Origin: Bemisia tabaci
Lineage: Eukaryota > Arthropoda > Insecta > Hemiptera > Aleyrodidae
Assembly (NCBI RefSeq): GCF_918797505.1
Contig: NC_092795.1
Location: 7,287,434-7,351,433, forward strand
DNA length: 64,000 nt
Direction: 5' to 3'
The notes under the pieces are model-generated. The model saw nothing but the letters and a program-made list of their open reading frames with translations. It made no database searches and was not told the origin of the DNA. Positions 10,868 to 21,339 of this stretch are shown here, piece after piece; positions within the stretch are counted from its first letter, which is position 1; each line of letters begins with the position of its first letter. A program made the position numbers and the translations under genes.

Positions 10868-11718
10868 GTCCTATAAAAGTCCTTGAAGCCAAAACAATGA
10901 GGCACGCAATCTCAACATTCGATGGTGATCATGCACCTGATGCACCTGTCATCAACCTGGCCACTGTAGAGGTCTAAGTTGAGAAGATTTTCTCGGATGT
11001 AATGAACAAAATCGGTTTAAAAACTGAATGAATACTGCCACTGCGTAAATGTAAGTAGTTTTCAATTTTACGGTTTTACCAAAAACTTGAGAGAAACAGC
11101 GATGGAGAGACCAATTTTTTTTTTAAGTCAATCTCAAAACGTACAAAAACTATAACTACTAAATGTTTGCGGAGTTGAATATTTTCCGACGGAGAGGACA
11201 CTCCACTTTCAATTTAAATAATCAAACAGTTCACGAAAGAAGTTGACCGATCGACGGTAGAGGGACTGGAGAGCAACTAATTAGGACTAACTATCTCATT
11301 TGAGAAATGTATGGTTGGTTGGTAGATACGTTTATTTAAAGGTGCTTTTAACATCTGGGTCATTAACACCTTAGAGAAGAGATCAAAATAGTGCAATACA
11401 GAATTTAAAAAATTTAAGAAGTATGGGTCACAAAAGGGTAGTTCACAAAATTAAAAGATAGGACAGGAAAGAATATACATTAATTTGATATTCAATCAGG
11501 AAAGCATCGTATGATAGGGAATTATAACACTGAGCATAATGAATTTACCTCATCGAAATAATCCTTTCTCTCAACTAAACGTGGTTGGGAATCACAACAA
11601 ACCCATCATTATGAAGCTGCGCCTTCAATTTTACAAGACACCATTCTACATACACTAAATTTGGATACTTGAGATACAGAGCATTTACGATAATCTCGAT
11701 AATATTGTTGAGCAACAA
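10868..11718. other. Gene-free AT-rich stretch
   Basis: No coding or repeat structure could be supported. Confidence 0.35.
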
Positions 11719-11880
11719 ATGGTACTGTATTCGGTTGCAAAAAATTACCTTTTGGGCTTGAAAATAGAAACACAAGACATTGAATTTGACAATAAATTAG
11801 AATTTAATTTCAGAGTCAAGCTGAAATTTCCAGAATTGGATTTTGAGGGAAACGCAAAGTTACTCATCGAGGCCCTTGTT
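11719..11880 (+). pseudogene. Takeout/JHBP-like ORF fragment (tentative)
   Basis: The frame carries the pattern GLKIE-x-x-DIEFD, then LEFNFRVKLKFPELDFEGNA. This resembles the middle of takeout / juvenile-hormone-binding-protein family members, where a Gly-Leu strand is followed by alternating hydrophobic residues, an FPxLxxxG turn and a further strand. Members of that family are secreted lipid-binding proteins of insects. There is no signal peptide, the expected following strand (a LP-x-x-G-x-G block) is missing, the frame runs on into unrelated sequence, and no strong splice sites flank it. It is either one exon with poor sites, a gene relic, or a chance match. Confidence 0.28.
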
Positions 11881-12229
11881 TGTCTTTTTAGCTTGACAAG
11901 TCTGCTGAGAATGTTATTTTTAGACCGACAGATGGTTTTGTTTTGCCGCCATGCGGTGATAATTTCTGCATCAACACAGGCGTTTAAATGCCTTCATCCG
12001 TAATGAACTATCGTTTTCGGTAGAAATTGAGCAAAGAAAGATACGATTGCATTGTCACGTTCGCAACCGCTGCTCCGGCCATGAAACCGTGTTTTGACGA
12101 TTGGATCCTGATAATTAACGAAAATAAGGAGACCTACATATTTAAACGTTAAATTTATGGGTCAATAATAGCAGATATATGACCTAATGACAAAAGCGGT
12201 CATTGACGTCATCTGTCATTCGTGATCTA

Positions 12230-12560
12230 CTGAATGCATCCCATTATGCTTCTTTCCACCTTAGATTCATCATTCGGTGATACACGCATTTGCACCGATG
12301 ATTCATGTATCTGCATCATCGATGATTTCAAGCAAGGTGGTGAAACTCATCGCATGCACCATCGGAAAAAGGTGACGTCAGTTACCGCGTTTTTCGAAGC
12401 AATGACGATTCTTGGCACTCGAAAAAATTGTAAAAATTTCAGTTCTTGCCTCTGTGCGAATTTCAAGTTTTTACTTCCAATATTAATGGAAATATCGCCC
12501 TTCGAAACAATGACGATATTTGCCAGTGGGGAAAAAAACGATTTCCCTACATACTAATCC
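12230..12560. repeat. Relic related to the CAGTGGGTC family
   Basis: Contains CCAATATTAATGGAAATATCGC and a repeated CAATGACGAT, matching the interior of elements at 51.8, 56.7 and 62.7 kb, where the same text sits beside GACGTCA. The copy is incomplete and diverged; the ends are not located. Confidence 0.35.
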
Positions 12561-12708
12561 ATTACAAATAATTGTCAATGGGATTCTTGAAAGGAAATTT
12601 TAAGTCGAAGAGGGTTCAAGGAGCGTCTGAAAATTCCGTCTAAACGCATGACAAGAATCTGACGCACTGTAGAAACATTACCCGTGGTAACTGGCATGTT
12701 TTTCAAAG

Positions 12709-12853
12709 TTGGCTGTTATTTTGCGATAAGGAAGTGTACTTTCTGATCCACCCGTAAAAGCACCCGTCTGCATAGAGAAACTATTAGAACATGCCTTGTT
12801 TCTGAAATGAGCCAAAAATTGTACTTCCTCATTGCAAAACGTAGTCCGGTCAA
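12709..12853. mobile_element. MITE, TTGGAC-TGCATTTTGCAA family, diverged
   Basis: The left TTGGCTGTTATTTTGCGAT and right ATTGCAAAACGTAGTCC ends are imperfect inverted repeats matching the 24984-25131 copy, with GGAAGT / ACTTCC in the expected subterminal position. A polyC run of about 17 lies shortly after (12949-12965). Confidence 0.45.
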
Positions 12854-13158
12854 TCCTCTTTCAGATGTCTTTTTTAATTTTCGAACTGAGTGGCAACGTC
12901 GCTATAATTGATAGCATGTTCCGTTCAATCGTTTCTTCGGCTCCTTTGCCCCCCCCCCCCCCCCCGGAACGCTTGGCGCTGCATGAGGAGGCGCATAATG
13001 AGAACATCATTTATTTCATTTTCATTCGAGACGTTAATTGGTGTTGTTCTGAAAATATCATAATACGCCTTTTTAATGGCCGTAACTCATGATCAAAAGC
13101 CGCTCCGGACTCCGGAGTGAAGGAATTTGGCATGGCGTCGAGTGCAATGACAGTTGGT

Positions 13159-13324
13159 CAGTGGCGTGGCGTAAATTCCGAATGTATCGATTGTTCTGCC
13201 ATTTATACCTATGGTAAAGAATCGATTATTAAGGTGTTCGTTGCGAACACCCTGTTTATTGATCCTTTTCCACAGGTTTAAATGACATAACAGTCGATAT
13301 ATCGCAAAGCATGCCACGCCACTG
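13159..13324. mobile_element. hAT-like MITE, CAGTGGCGTGGC, 8-bp TSD
   Basis: 166 bp with left end CAGTGGCGTGGC and right end GCCACGCCACTG. Flanking octamers CAGTTGGT and CAGTTGGC agree at 7 of 8 positions. CAGTG-type termini with 8-bp duplications are established hallmarks of the hAT superfamily. The interior contains ATCGATTATTAAGGTGTTCG. It is non-coding and non-autonomous. Confidence 0.8.
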
Positions 13325-13340
13325 CAGTTGGCTGGATTTA

Positions 13341-13400
13341 CTACCGTGCTGAGGGAAAACGTTGTATGAATAGTTGACAGATGCAAAATCCCCCCGGTAA
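13341..13400. mobile_element. Left-end fragment of a CTGCCGTGCTAAGG MITE
   Basis: CTACCGTGCTGAGGGAAAAC followed by GTTGTATGA matches the family left end, but no right half follows. It begins 16 bp after the hAT-like MITE. Confidence 0.5.
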
Positions 13401-13731
13401 CATGTATTATTCAGGGAATATATGATTAAGTTTTCTTGAAATTTTAACATACTTTAAATCGACTTGCAAATAAAATTCTCCAAGTAATCAGAGGTATTAT
13501 AGTAAAAGTTCGTTGAGTCTAAAAACGCTTACGACGGGAATCAGTTCAAATCGAATCTTTTTTCGGTCTCTTTAGACATTTTCATTAGAAACGATACACA
13601 AAAAAATAAGTTTTAGTCGATTTCGCAGTTTATGGTGCCGGACCGAAAGCCGCTTAAGTCGATGTAAATTTTTGGGTTTTGTCGAGGGTTCAATCGATTG
13701 CTAGGCAGCGTTAACAAGACAGGGCTCTGTT

Positions 13732-13900
13732 CAGTGGTGAGGTGTGAATAATCGATTATCGATATTTCCTCATTTCAAGCCATGGTAAGGAATCCATTAT
13801 TAAGGTGTTCGTTGCGAAAACCCTGTTTATCGATCCTTATCCTTAGGTTTAAATGGCAGGTCAATCGATACATCGCAAAGCACGCCATGCCACGCCACTG
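13732..13900. mobile_element. hAT-like MITE, CAGTGGCG family
   Basis: 169 bp with CAGTGGTGAGG at the left and CCACGCCACTG at the right. The interior is near-identical in layout to the 13159 copy. Flanking octamers GCTCTGTT and GTTCTATC match at 5 of 8, suggesting an older insertion. Confidence 0.7.
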
Positions 13901-14165
13901 GTTCTATCGATCAAAGCAAATCGATAACGATTGAAAAATCGACCCACTGGACTTGTCGGCGTGACGCTGGTGTGATGTCGCACGTGAAAGATTGTGATCG
14001 GTCAGCACTAGTAATAACAATAATAATGATAATAAAGCGATATCGTCATAGCGCGAGGTACTAATAATAAGCTAGCGATAAAGGGCAATAAACTTCATAA
14101 TTATTACGCCAACAGAATCGTATTTTTAGTATAGTTGGAGTATGTTCTATCAGAGGCAATACATT

Positions 14166-14419
14166 TGGACCGTGTTAAGCAGAAAGGAACCGAGCCACTT
14201 CAGCTATTGCCAAATTTAATTGGGCAATTCAATTTTTTACATGAAGACGGTGCTGCGGATTTTTGTGCAAATTTCGCAGAATTTTCTGCACAGTGCGAAG
14301 CAAATTCTAAACATTTTCAAAGAAATCCGCACAAACTTTCTCTTGTAAAAAATTAAATTGCACAGTTAAATTTGGTAAAAACAAATGTGGCTTGGTTCCT
14401 TTCTGCAAAACGCGGTCCA
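14166..14419. mobile_element. MITE, TGGACCGCGTTAGGCAG family
   Basis: 254 bp. The left end TGGACCGTGTTAAGCAGAAA and right end TTTCTGCAAAACGCGGTCCA are inverted repeats, followed inward by GGAACCGAGCCAC / GTGGCTTGGTTCC. Deeper inverted blocks read AAATTTAATTGGGCAATT and its complement. No ORF of interest. The same family occurs at 34279 and nested at 61679. Confidence 0.75.
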
Positions 14420-14642
14420 TGTTAGATACCCTGCACTAAAAATCTGAAAAATGTGAGCAGGCGAGGCAAAAGTTAAGTTCGGAGGTCTAGGCCATTTTCC
14501 GCCTGATAACGGTCGATGAGCAACTTTTTGAGCAAGAAATAAAATGAAATTAGCCTATACTGATGAATGATGAGGGTATAGGGATGAGCACTTTGCTCAG
14601 CGAGTTTTTGCAACTTAGGTTAGGATTGCAAAATCAATTGGA

Positions 14643-14752
14643 AGTATTTCTGCCAAACGAAACTATGTGCATTATGACGTGAGCCCTGTTGTGCATATAT
14701 TCTTATAGGTCTCAGGGCTCATGTCTTAATGCACATAGTTGCGTTTGGCAAT
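14643..14752. mobile_element. Fold-back element, AACTATGTGCATTA family
   Basis: About 110 bp. GTATTTCTGCCAAACGAAAC then TATGTGCATTATGACGTGAG is inverted at 14712-14750, leaving a short loop. A longer copy with intact GGACG(T/C)ATTTCTG ends is at 46868-46998. Confidence 0.65.
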
Positions 14753-15084
14753 TGCTCAACTCTTTGGTCGACAGAGGCAATTGGGCAAATCTGAGCGATG
14801 ACTTCTAAATCTGAAATTAACTTTTGCAAGATAGAAAAGGTGGCAGTGCAGGGTCACTGAAATATTTTGTCTCAGTGTTCAACAGAAAGGAAGCAATTTC
14901 TAATTTTAAGAAAAACGCTACGGGGAAATAAAACTTCATATTTTGGTGTAGCTCAAATCCTCTCTTTCACGTCTCGATTAGTTTTCCTTCACTGTTAGAG
15001 ACATTAAAAATATGTTTGGTCTTTCAGTTAGGTTTTCGAAAGATGTGGATATTTAAACATCACGGCTTTTCAGCCTACCTTAAG

Positions 15085-15265
15085 TCCCTTTCTACCGGTA
15101 GTCAGTGTGTCTGAGTATAGGGCATCACGCCCTGGGTTCGTATCCCGCCAGTGGGTGTTCATTGGACTGACGAGTAAGTCAGCTGAAGCAAATTTCATTC
15201 GGCCATACTCTCCAACAATTTGAGATGCCGAGAGTATGAATGTGTATATCATCCTCTAGTGTGTG
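15085..15265 (+). mobile_element. tRNA-derived SINE-like element
   Basis: An RNA polymerase III A-box-like TAGTCAGTGTG (15099-15109) precedes a B-box-like GGTTCGTATCC (15135-15145), set in a GGG...CCC T-arm-like stem. The distance between boxes is somewhat shorter than in canonical tRNA genes. Downstream non-tRNA sequence follows to about 15265, with no A-rich tail adjacent. It is not a functional tRNA: no acceptor stem closes around it. On the minus strand a 60-codon frame crosses it and is incidental. Confidence 0.5.
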
Positions 15266-16480
15266 TTGGTAAATTTTATTGCTGCAGCTTTCCTATGCGA
15301 AATATAAACCAGAGGTTTATCAAAACGAGAAAATCTGAATTTCTGTTTGCAGGACCTCAAAAATTAACTTGTCACCTCTCAACACGTCCCTAAAATTCCC
15401 TCCAAAACTTCCAACAAAGTCAACCTTCCACCTGGCACTTTTTGTGCTCTCTTTTCAGTTCTTTTAACACTCGATGTATTGCACTGCTCGGTGTTATAAT
15501 TTCAGGATTTGGCGAATAATATGGCTCTAATGGAATGGCTATACGTGGTTTGGTAAATAATATGGTGAACACGTTGAGTTCGCAACATTATGGCAAGAAA
15601 TCAGAAAACTTACCGCAATGTCAGGGATGGTAATACAATAACAGCACTCACCTGAAACAACAGACAACACTTATTAATATTAGGAATTTTCTCTTGAAAA
15701 AAAAAAAAAAAAAAACACTGTATAAAATTTACAACCATTTGATTGCAACAGAGTAGGAACAGAGTAGGAATCAATCTCAAAATTTTCGAAAAAGATAGTT
15801 TCAACGTTTAAAATGCGCGTGAGTTTTACGAAAGTCCGGCTAAATGCGAGACGACAATTTATGAGTGTTCGACAAGCAATTGAAAGATCCTGCGAATTAG
15901 TGTCAACATGCAAAATGGTTGTTGATACAAATATTCTAACTCCGGAACGGGCAATGAAGTATCACGCAAAACTGAAGGCGTTTTTGACTGGTAACACAAG
16001 TCAGTCACAACAACGCTTGAATCCCAATTCACACTATCAAACTTTTCAACCGACATAATTGAATGAAATGTTGGATCGAATGTTGAACGCAAAAAAAAAT
16101 TGATTCAATCACTCTCCATTCAACTTTCTATGCCATTGGCGCTGGCAATTGGATGGAAAGTGGAACGAAAAGTTGAATGCGACGTCACATTTAAGTTTCC
16201 GTTCAGTATTTTATCAAATTGTCGTTCTCTCTAGTCAGTATCACAGTATACAAATTTCCATTACGACAAGTTGCATTCAAGAAATGAAAGAAAAGCTTGA
16301 TAGTGTGAATTGGGCTTAATGCGTAAACGGATCAAATAATCTGGATCAATACGGGATGCTAGGATACAAAACATTTGCAAGTTACGTCAAAAGTTTCCAT
16401 TCAGATGTTTCCTGACTAAAACAATAAAAAAAAATGACCGAATTCAGTGGTTTTGAATGTTTTATAAACAGTTTTCAATT
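15266..16480. other. Gene-free stretch
   Basis: Only an A tract at about 15697-15715 and scattered short frames. I could not support a gene or element. Confidence 0.35.
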
Positions 16481-16482
16481 CG

Positions 16483-17030
16483 CCTTCAGATGCGTCCGCA
16501 GCAATTTTTGCTACGAATATGTTGTGCGCGCTGATCTCAGCTCATTACATACTTTACTCTTTGAAGGCGTTTAATGTGCGAAAGTAGAGCACCCTGTTGA
16601 AGAACAGCAGAAGTGAGATTGAACGAGTCGCTCAATCCCTTTTTCGTTCGTTCTCCAACAGATAGCGCTACTTGCGCACATAAAACGCCTGCAAAGAGTC
16701 GAGTATGTAATAGGTTAAAATCAGCACGCACAACATATTCGTAACAACAATTGCTGCGGACATGGCTGAAGGCAAATTTAGAGAAAAACGAGTATAAAAA
16801 GGTAGTCTCCGCGCATCGAAAGGGTATGTGTACGATCGGCATGAATCGAACGAAAAATAAAAACGTGAACCGATCAACACCGATCCAATGGACAAATAAA
16901 TAAAACAGCGGAACAAAATCGGCAGGAAACTTGTATTTACTGCGGAAATTTCAAATTGCGATATCTCTAAATTAGGTTCAGCCAAGATTTAGATTTTTCG
17001 CGTTGTTTAGTCGGTCCACACGTACCGATG
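16483..17030 (-). repeat. Medium repeat G, copy 1, with recurring ORF
   Basis: The same ordered text recurs at 27636-28260: CAGCACGCACAACATATTCG, CAATTGCTGC, GAAACGTGAACCGATCxACACC, CAAATAAATxAAA and AATTTCAAATTGCGATA. Internally, TACTTTACTCTTTGAAGGCG is inverted as CGCCTGCAAAGAGTCGAG. A 105-codon minus-strand frame (16668-16985) aligns with a 135-codon frame in the other copy (shared FIYLS, SIGSR-like, YILDSL-x-AFYVRK). I do not recognise the product. It may be a repeat-borne peptide or chance from shared ancestry. Confidence 0.55.
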
Positions 17031-17079
17031 TACCGTAGACTCACCCACTGCAAACTGCGGATTTGGCTGCGGCAGGTAA

Positions 17080-17222
17080 CTAAAGTCCCATTCCGTCCTA
17101 TGCTTACAATGCTTTCCCATGGCGCTTATTTTCACATGACGGAGAGAACTATCCGGGATTCTAAAATTCTCAAAAGAAACTCAAATTGGCGCTTAGTTCC
17201 GTTGAGCAGAAATACGTCCATT
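17080..17222 (-). mobile_element. GGACGTATTTCT element, reverse orientation, partial
   Basis: Reading the minus strand gives GGACGTATTTCTGCTCAACG, GGAACTAAGCGC and TAGAATCCCGGATAG, matching the order at 9543-9763. The far end is less clear. Confidence 0.45.
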
Positions 17223-18540
17223 AGAAATTCGTCGGTCAATTTGATGTAACTTTGTTAAAATAGTGCTTTTAGTTAAGTGATAAATTCTCTTCTCTCAGCA
17301 TTTTTCCGACACTTTTGTTTACCTCACGGTTCATCTTCATAACAACACGTCTGCTAAATATAAAGTTGGTTCAGAAATAACTTCGCTGTTTTCCTTAAGG
17401 AAAATATACGCGCAGTCGGCAAAATGTAAACAAACCAATTTATCAATGCGCAGGAGTTTTTATCCATCTCTTCAGTGCATTGGTGGATCCAGCAAGTTTG
17501 CAACATTGTTTTTTCGCCATTGATGCATGAGGAAATAAATCGACCCTCGGAGGGGTTGAGTGCTCCGAAAAGAATCGATTATTCAACATGGGTTTAAATG
17601 GAGAAAAGTTGGTTGCAAATTGACACTGTTGCCAACTTGCTGGATGCGTCTCTACTATAGTTGAAGGAGTAGTTTATTAGGGTATAAATTATATTGGTGG
17701 GGCGATTGAGGTAAAACACTGACGTCACCCACTAGTGCACAGCACAATTAGAACGAGACAATAAAATTGCAGATGAAACTCTTGGAGGAAATTGTTAAAT
17801 TTAACTATGTGATTAAAATATTACAGGATAAACATCCACTACCATTTACTCATGGACGCTTCAGCAACATACCGAATGATCCCCTCTTCCCTGTTCAGTG
17901 TTCATTCATTTAAAATCGCCGTGAAAGTCAACGCGTACACAGCTGTAGGTAGTGTTGTATGCGCCACGATTTTCAGGCGTAAACTCGCGTGAGAGTATAC
18001 TGCATCTGCGAACTTATCGTAAGGCGCAGATTTTATTTCATATTATACGATGCTGAGTTGAAGTTCAAATTCAGTTTGGTTCTTTAGTGTGATCTTTTTC
18101 GATCTCTCCACTCGTGTCTCATTTCAAACCCAATCTACATTCATAATAGAATTTGAAATATTACTTTTTTGGTACAAATTATTCAAGTTCCGATGATAAG
18201 GCAGGATTGTTACCGCGGCCTCATGATTGTTACCGAAAACGTAGTTTTGTACTTAAAACTTAAAATCTATGTTGGTTCTGAGTCATACACAAGCATTGAG
18301 AGCCACAATTTATTTTTTTCTTGGCTTACGACGAAACGTGTTTTTAACAAAGTAATATTATTTGATAACAGTAAAAATAAGAGCCAAAAAAGACGGTTCC
18401 TAAAAAGTAGTATAATAAGTATGAAGTCATTTCTTTTCATTAATTATTTAATTTTTATTCATATTTTTATTTAATATAAAAATACTCCCATCGATAATGA
18501 TTTAACACTTGAGACTTCTTGTAATAATTTTCAGATGTTA
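17223..18540. other. Gene-free AT-rich stretch (possible extra exon)
   Basis: No gene supported on the plus strand. On the minus strand, a pyrimidine tract plus AG followed by a short open block ending at GTAAGC lies between about 18310 and 18410. It is hydrophobic and AT-rich, and could be a further exon of the gene candidate to its right or chance. Confidence 0.25.
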
Positions 18541-18690
18541 TTAAAGGAAAAGAAAAAAAAGACGATTTATTTGGAGAGGATTCACCAAACGGAAATAATG
18601 CATGGTACTAAAGCTTGCGACACGAAGTAGAAATGCTCCAACGCAAAAACATGAATACTTCATACAGTCAAAATTGATAAGAAGCAAATT
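18541..18690 (-). CDS. Candidate exon C of an unassigned spliced gene
   Basis: A clean acceptor (CTTTTTATCCTAG) is followed in frame by 49 codons and a stop: NLLLINFDCM then KYSCFCVGAF. The frame continues in phase 0 from exon B across a 77-bp intron that starts GTAAGA. A possible internal donor (TTG|GTGAAT) at 18586/18585 would shorten it to 35 codons and imply further exons to the left. It has three cysteines but no domain I recognise. It could be the 3' end of the gene or a coincidental frame after a real acceptor. Confidence 0.35.
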   Translation of the reverse strand, partial: NLLLINFDCMKYSCFCVGAFLLRVASFSTMHYFRLVNPLQINRLFFLFL

Positions 18691-18767
18691 CTAGGATAAA
18701 AAGAGGCGAGATTTCTTTCATTTACATTTTTTGATCAGCGTGTTTTGTTTAAAAAATATCTTCTTAC

Positions 18768-18925
18768 CGATTCTGTGAAACTGGAGTCACTTTTGATCTG
18801 CAATTTCTCACACTTAAAAGTATTAAAGGGGCCTAATAAGTTCAAGTTGTCCGCAATGCTCTTAAGATATCCGCACGATTTCTCCACATTAAAAACAGTC
18901 TTGACGTTCTCGGCCTCATAAAATC
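18768..18925 (-). CDS. Candidate exon B of an unassigned spliced gene
   Basis: 158 bp bounded by near-ideal splice sites: acceptor CAATCATTTCCAG and donor TCG|GTAAGAA. It encodes 52 full codons of soluble, cysteine-containing sequence (FYEAENVKTVFNVEKSCGYL, later GPFNTFKCEKLQIKSD). Composition is clearly more protein-like than the shadows around it. Read in this frame, it needs one base from the previous exon, whereas exon A ends in phase 0. Using the alternative AG at 18915/18914 restores phase and begins AENVKT. No homologous family is recognised; a small secreted lineage-specific protein is possible. Confidence 0.5.
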
Positions 18926-19013
18926 CTGGAAATGATTGAGCCAAAAATATGATTCAGATTACAAAAACCTTAGAATGGACTCAAATGAGTTTATGAACAT
19001 ACAAATTTCTTAC

Positions 19014-19092
19014 TTTAAAAACATAAAAATTTTCATTTCGTAGAAACGGCAAGCAATCGACTTTTTCCGTCTCAAAATAGCAAAACCAATAC
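19014..19092 (-). CDS. Candidate exon A of an unassigned spliced gene
   Basis: 79 bp after a strong acceptor (CACTTTATTTTTTAG) and before a consensus donor (AAA|GTAAGA). It encodes 26 codons (YWFCYFETEKVDC, LPFLRNENFYVFK). The following 88-bp intron, ending TCATTTCCAG, is a normal size for compact insect introns. Upstream, a short block ending at 19153 with an in-phase donor GTTAAG and two ATGs could be the 5' exon, but it lies beside a degraded repeat and is uncertain. The A-to-B phase conflict is described under exon B. Confidence 0.42.
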
Positions 19093-19194
19093 CTAAAAAA
19101 TAAAGTGCGTATAAATACAGAGTGTGTTCGGGCCGTGTGTAAGAAACTTAACATCAAGGTTGCCATAGTTTCCTTCATCTTCAAATCGCTGACT

Positions 19195-19375
19195 ATTTTT
19201 GCTGTTCCCTGGCTCCAATATTTTCGGATTCCCTGATTTTCCAGGGCATTCGAATAAAACTTGCACTTTAGTTACTTTTCCTTTAAATTACACTCATTTC
19301 TGCTAAACGCACCTTGCAAAATTCCCTGACTTTTCCTATGAATTCTCTCTATTTTACACCATTCTAGCAGCTTTT
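19195..19375 (-). repeat. TTCCCTGA-rich degenerate repeat
   Basis: Several copies of TTCCCTGATTTTCC / AATTCCCTGACTTTTCC. The same kind of text recurs at 28630-28910, there ending GCAACCCTGATA. It is probably a widely dispersed decayed repeat and not part of a gene. Confidence 0.45.
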
Positions 19376-19534
19376 AGTCTATGAATCTTTAATTTTGTCA
19401 GATTAGGACGCAGTAGAAACCGGATAGGAGAAAAAGAGGAACAGAAAATACAGAAAAAGAACAGGAGAGGCAAGAAGAGAAAAAGAAGGAGGTGTGTTTA
19501 TAGATGTCCAGCAACCCGATTGATGACGAACATG

Positions 19535-19744
19535 CACTGGAAAAAAAAGAATCTTAAATTTGCCGCCAAGAAGTATTTCTTTTTAAATCAAGAATTTTGC
19601 TGGTTATTATAAGCTACTTTTTTGCTTAACCCAAGCATTATTTTTCTTGAATCAAGAAAAAGTCAGCTTAAAGCAAGATAAAGAAAATTCTTGGCGGCAA
19701 ATTCAAGAATTATCATGCTTGATCCAAGCTACTTTTTTTCAGTG
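19535..19744. mobile_element. MITE with CACTGG-type ends, different interior
   Basis: 210 bp starting CACTGGAAAAAAAAG and ending TTTTTTTCAGTG. The subterminal block TTGCCGCCAAGAA is inverted as TTCTTGGCGGCAA, and AAGAATT/CTTGATCCAAGC blocks flank it. The outer termini match the CACTGG family while the core differs, suggesting a related family moved by the same machinery. Flanking dinucleotides are TG and TA and do not match. Confidence 0.6.
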
Positions 19745-20119
19745 TAGAGTAAAATGTACTTTTTTAGGAGTAAACTGTTCCTGCAGGGCGGATTTGCTTG
19801 CATTAAGTACCCTCCGGATTTCACTAAGAGATATTTAGAAAAGACCCTTTCAGTGGGTTGTATACCAATTTTGCTGGACGTCCCATGTTAATGGTTTAAC
19901 AAAAGATTGGAATATAATCTACAAAATTACAGCACTTTTTGCAGTTTTCAGGTTGATCGATTTTCCCATCGATCAATTTTCCCATCTTCATGTTTATCTA
20001 CATATAGCTTCGTTTATCACTTTCAATAATCTTCCCGCTTTCATTAATTATTTAACGCAACTATGGCGTTGGGGCAGGGATCTCTGCCAGCATTACGCAG
20101 CGCTATATGTACATGGTGG

Positions 20120-20500
20120 AATTACTGAATGACTCTGGTCCCTTTTCCCGAGGATGGCCAAGGTTTTTTAGCGTGCCGCCCCCCCCCCCCCGAAATAAAC
20201 AACAACAAAATCACCTGGAAGTTTTTCATTATTGTTGTGATCTTTCTTGTCGGCATCTTCACGTCGGACGCTCTGAAGCTGCCTGGAGTAATCCATCAAA
20301 AGGGACGACAAGAAAAACGAAAGCACAGAGAAGAACAGAGGGATCGGATTGGCGAGGGAGCGGAAAATTCGAGGAAAGCACATCAACAGGCCACAAAAAC
20401 GCGTCACTCCTCGAGCGGGTCTCAGCAAGTGCGCTGTGTCCGGCACGAACTGAGGACCGGGCCGTCGGTGGCTTGGATACGCCGATTCTAGAGATAGACG
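20120..20500 (+). CDS. ORF with hydrophobic anchor, possible exon
   Basis: The plus-strand frame 20129-20491 (120 codons) holds a hydrophobic run ITWKFFIIVVIFLVGIFT followed by a highly charged stretch (QEKRKHREEQRDRIGEG), resembling a signal peptide or type II anchor and a basic stem. GC content rises across it. However, the ATG lies before a polyC tract, there is no convincing acceptor between them, and candidate donors (CAA|GTGCGC, CGG|GTCTCA) are weak. A second open frame (20107-20544) overlaps. It could be a first coding exon or an accidental frame. Confidence 0.25.
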
Positions 20501-20637
20501 TGGAAAATGAGGTCAGAAATCGAGAAGAAAAGATAATGGTATAAAAATCCGACGTCGCGCAGTGGGTCGAGCTGTCGAAAGAGGCTGGATATGAAATTTT
20601 TGACAAGATTTTCAGGTTTTCGGCTACTTATAATGCG

Positions 20638-20757
20638 AAAAAAAAGCTGGGCTATTAGCCGACTTGTTGCACATTGTTTTTTTTTATTAAAGCATGGCCC
20701 GAGTAGCAATTATTGCATATTATATTTGTAAAGTCGGCTAATAGCTCAGCTTTTTCC
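20638..20757. mobile_element. Short inverted-repeat element
   Basis: AAAAAAGCTGGGCTATTAGC CGAC at the left (20638-20664) is mirrored by GTCGGCTAATAGCTCAGCTT at the right (20731-20757). The interior is 66 bp and AT-rich. No target duplication is obvious. Confidence 0.65.
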
Positions 20758-20839
20758 CCCGAAATTTTTTACTATGACTGTCATTTTCAATGTTTATTAG
20801 GACTACCTTTTGTAGTTATTAGAAACTGATATTTATGGC

Positions 20840-20935
20840 TTATTTGAGGAACAACATACATACTGCCTTTAGTTTCTCTGTGCAGAAAGGTGATTTTAAT
20901 AGTAGTTCTTCATCGCAAAATGTAGTTCATTTCGT
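20840..20935. mobile_element. Diverged TTGGAC-TGCATTTTGCAA MITE relic
   Basis: The right half (AGTTCTTCATCGCAAAATGT AGTTC) and a central TAGTTTCTCTGTGCAG block match the family. The left arm is eroded. Confidence 0.35.
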
Positions 20936-21110
20936 CACATTTAAATTTTAAGGAAGATGAATGAGTTTTTACTATGTTGAAATTTTTGATGACTGGCCAT
21001 TAAGACAAAGGCGAGGTTTGGTTACTTTTTTAACACTTTTCATCAATTTTATCCTTGCAATACGTTTCTGATAAGGTAATGATCGGATTGCATTTTTCAT
21101 GCTCTGTTCA

Positions 21111-21225
21111 AAGAGAAAAGAAGAAAGAGTAAAGAAGGAGGAAGAGGAAAGAGAAGAAAATGAAGAAAAACTAGAAGTAGAGGAATAAGAAGAGAGAGAA
21201 GAGAAAGAGGATACATTTTAGAGGG
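21111..21225 (+). repeat. Purine-rich simple sequence
   Basis: About 110 bp of AGAAGA/GGAAGAGG permutations. Its complement gives the Leu/Phe/Ser-rich tail of a 191-codon minus-strand frame (21097-21672), which is therefore partly a low-complexity artefact. Confidence 0.7.
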
Positions 21226-21339
21226 TGATTCTAACAGAGACAGGACAACAACATACAAGGAGACAAATAGAATTACTTTAAAGCTTTTAAATTTTTTATC
21301 AACGAAGAAGTCAAATTCCAAAATTTCCACATTTCTCAT

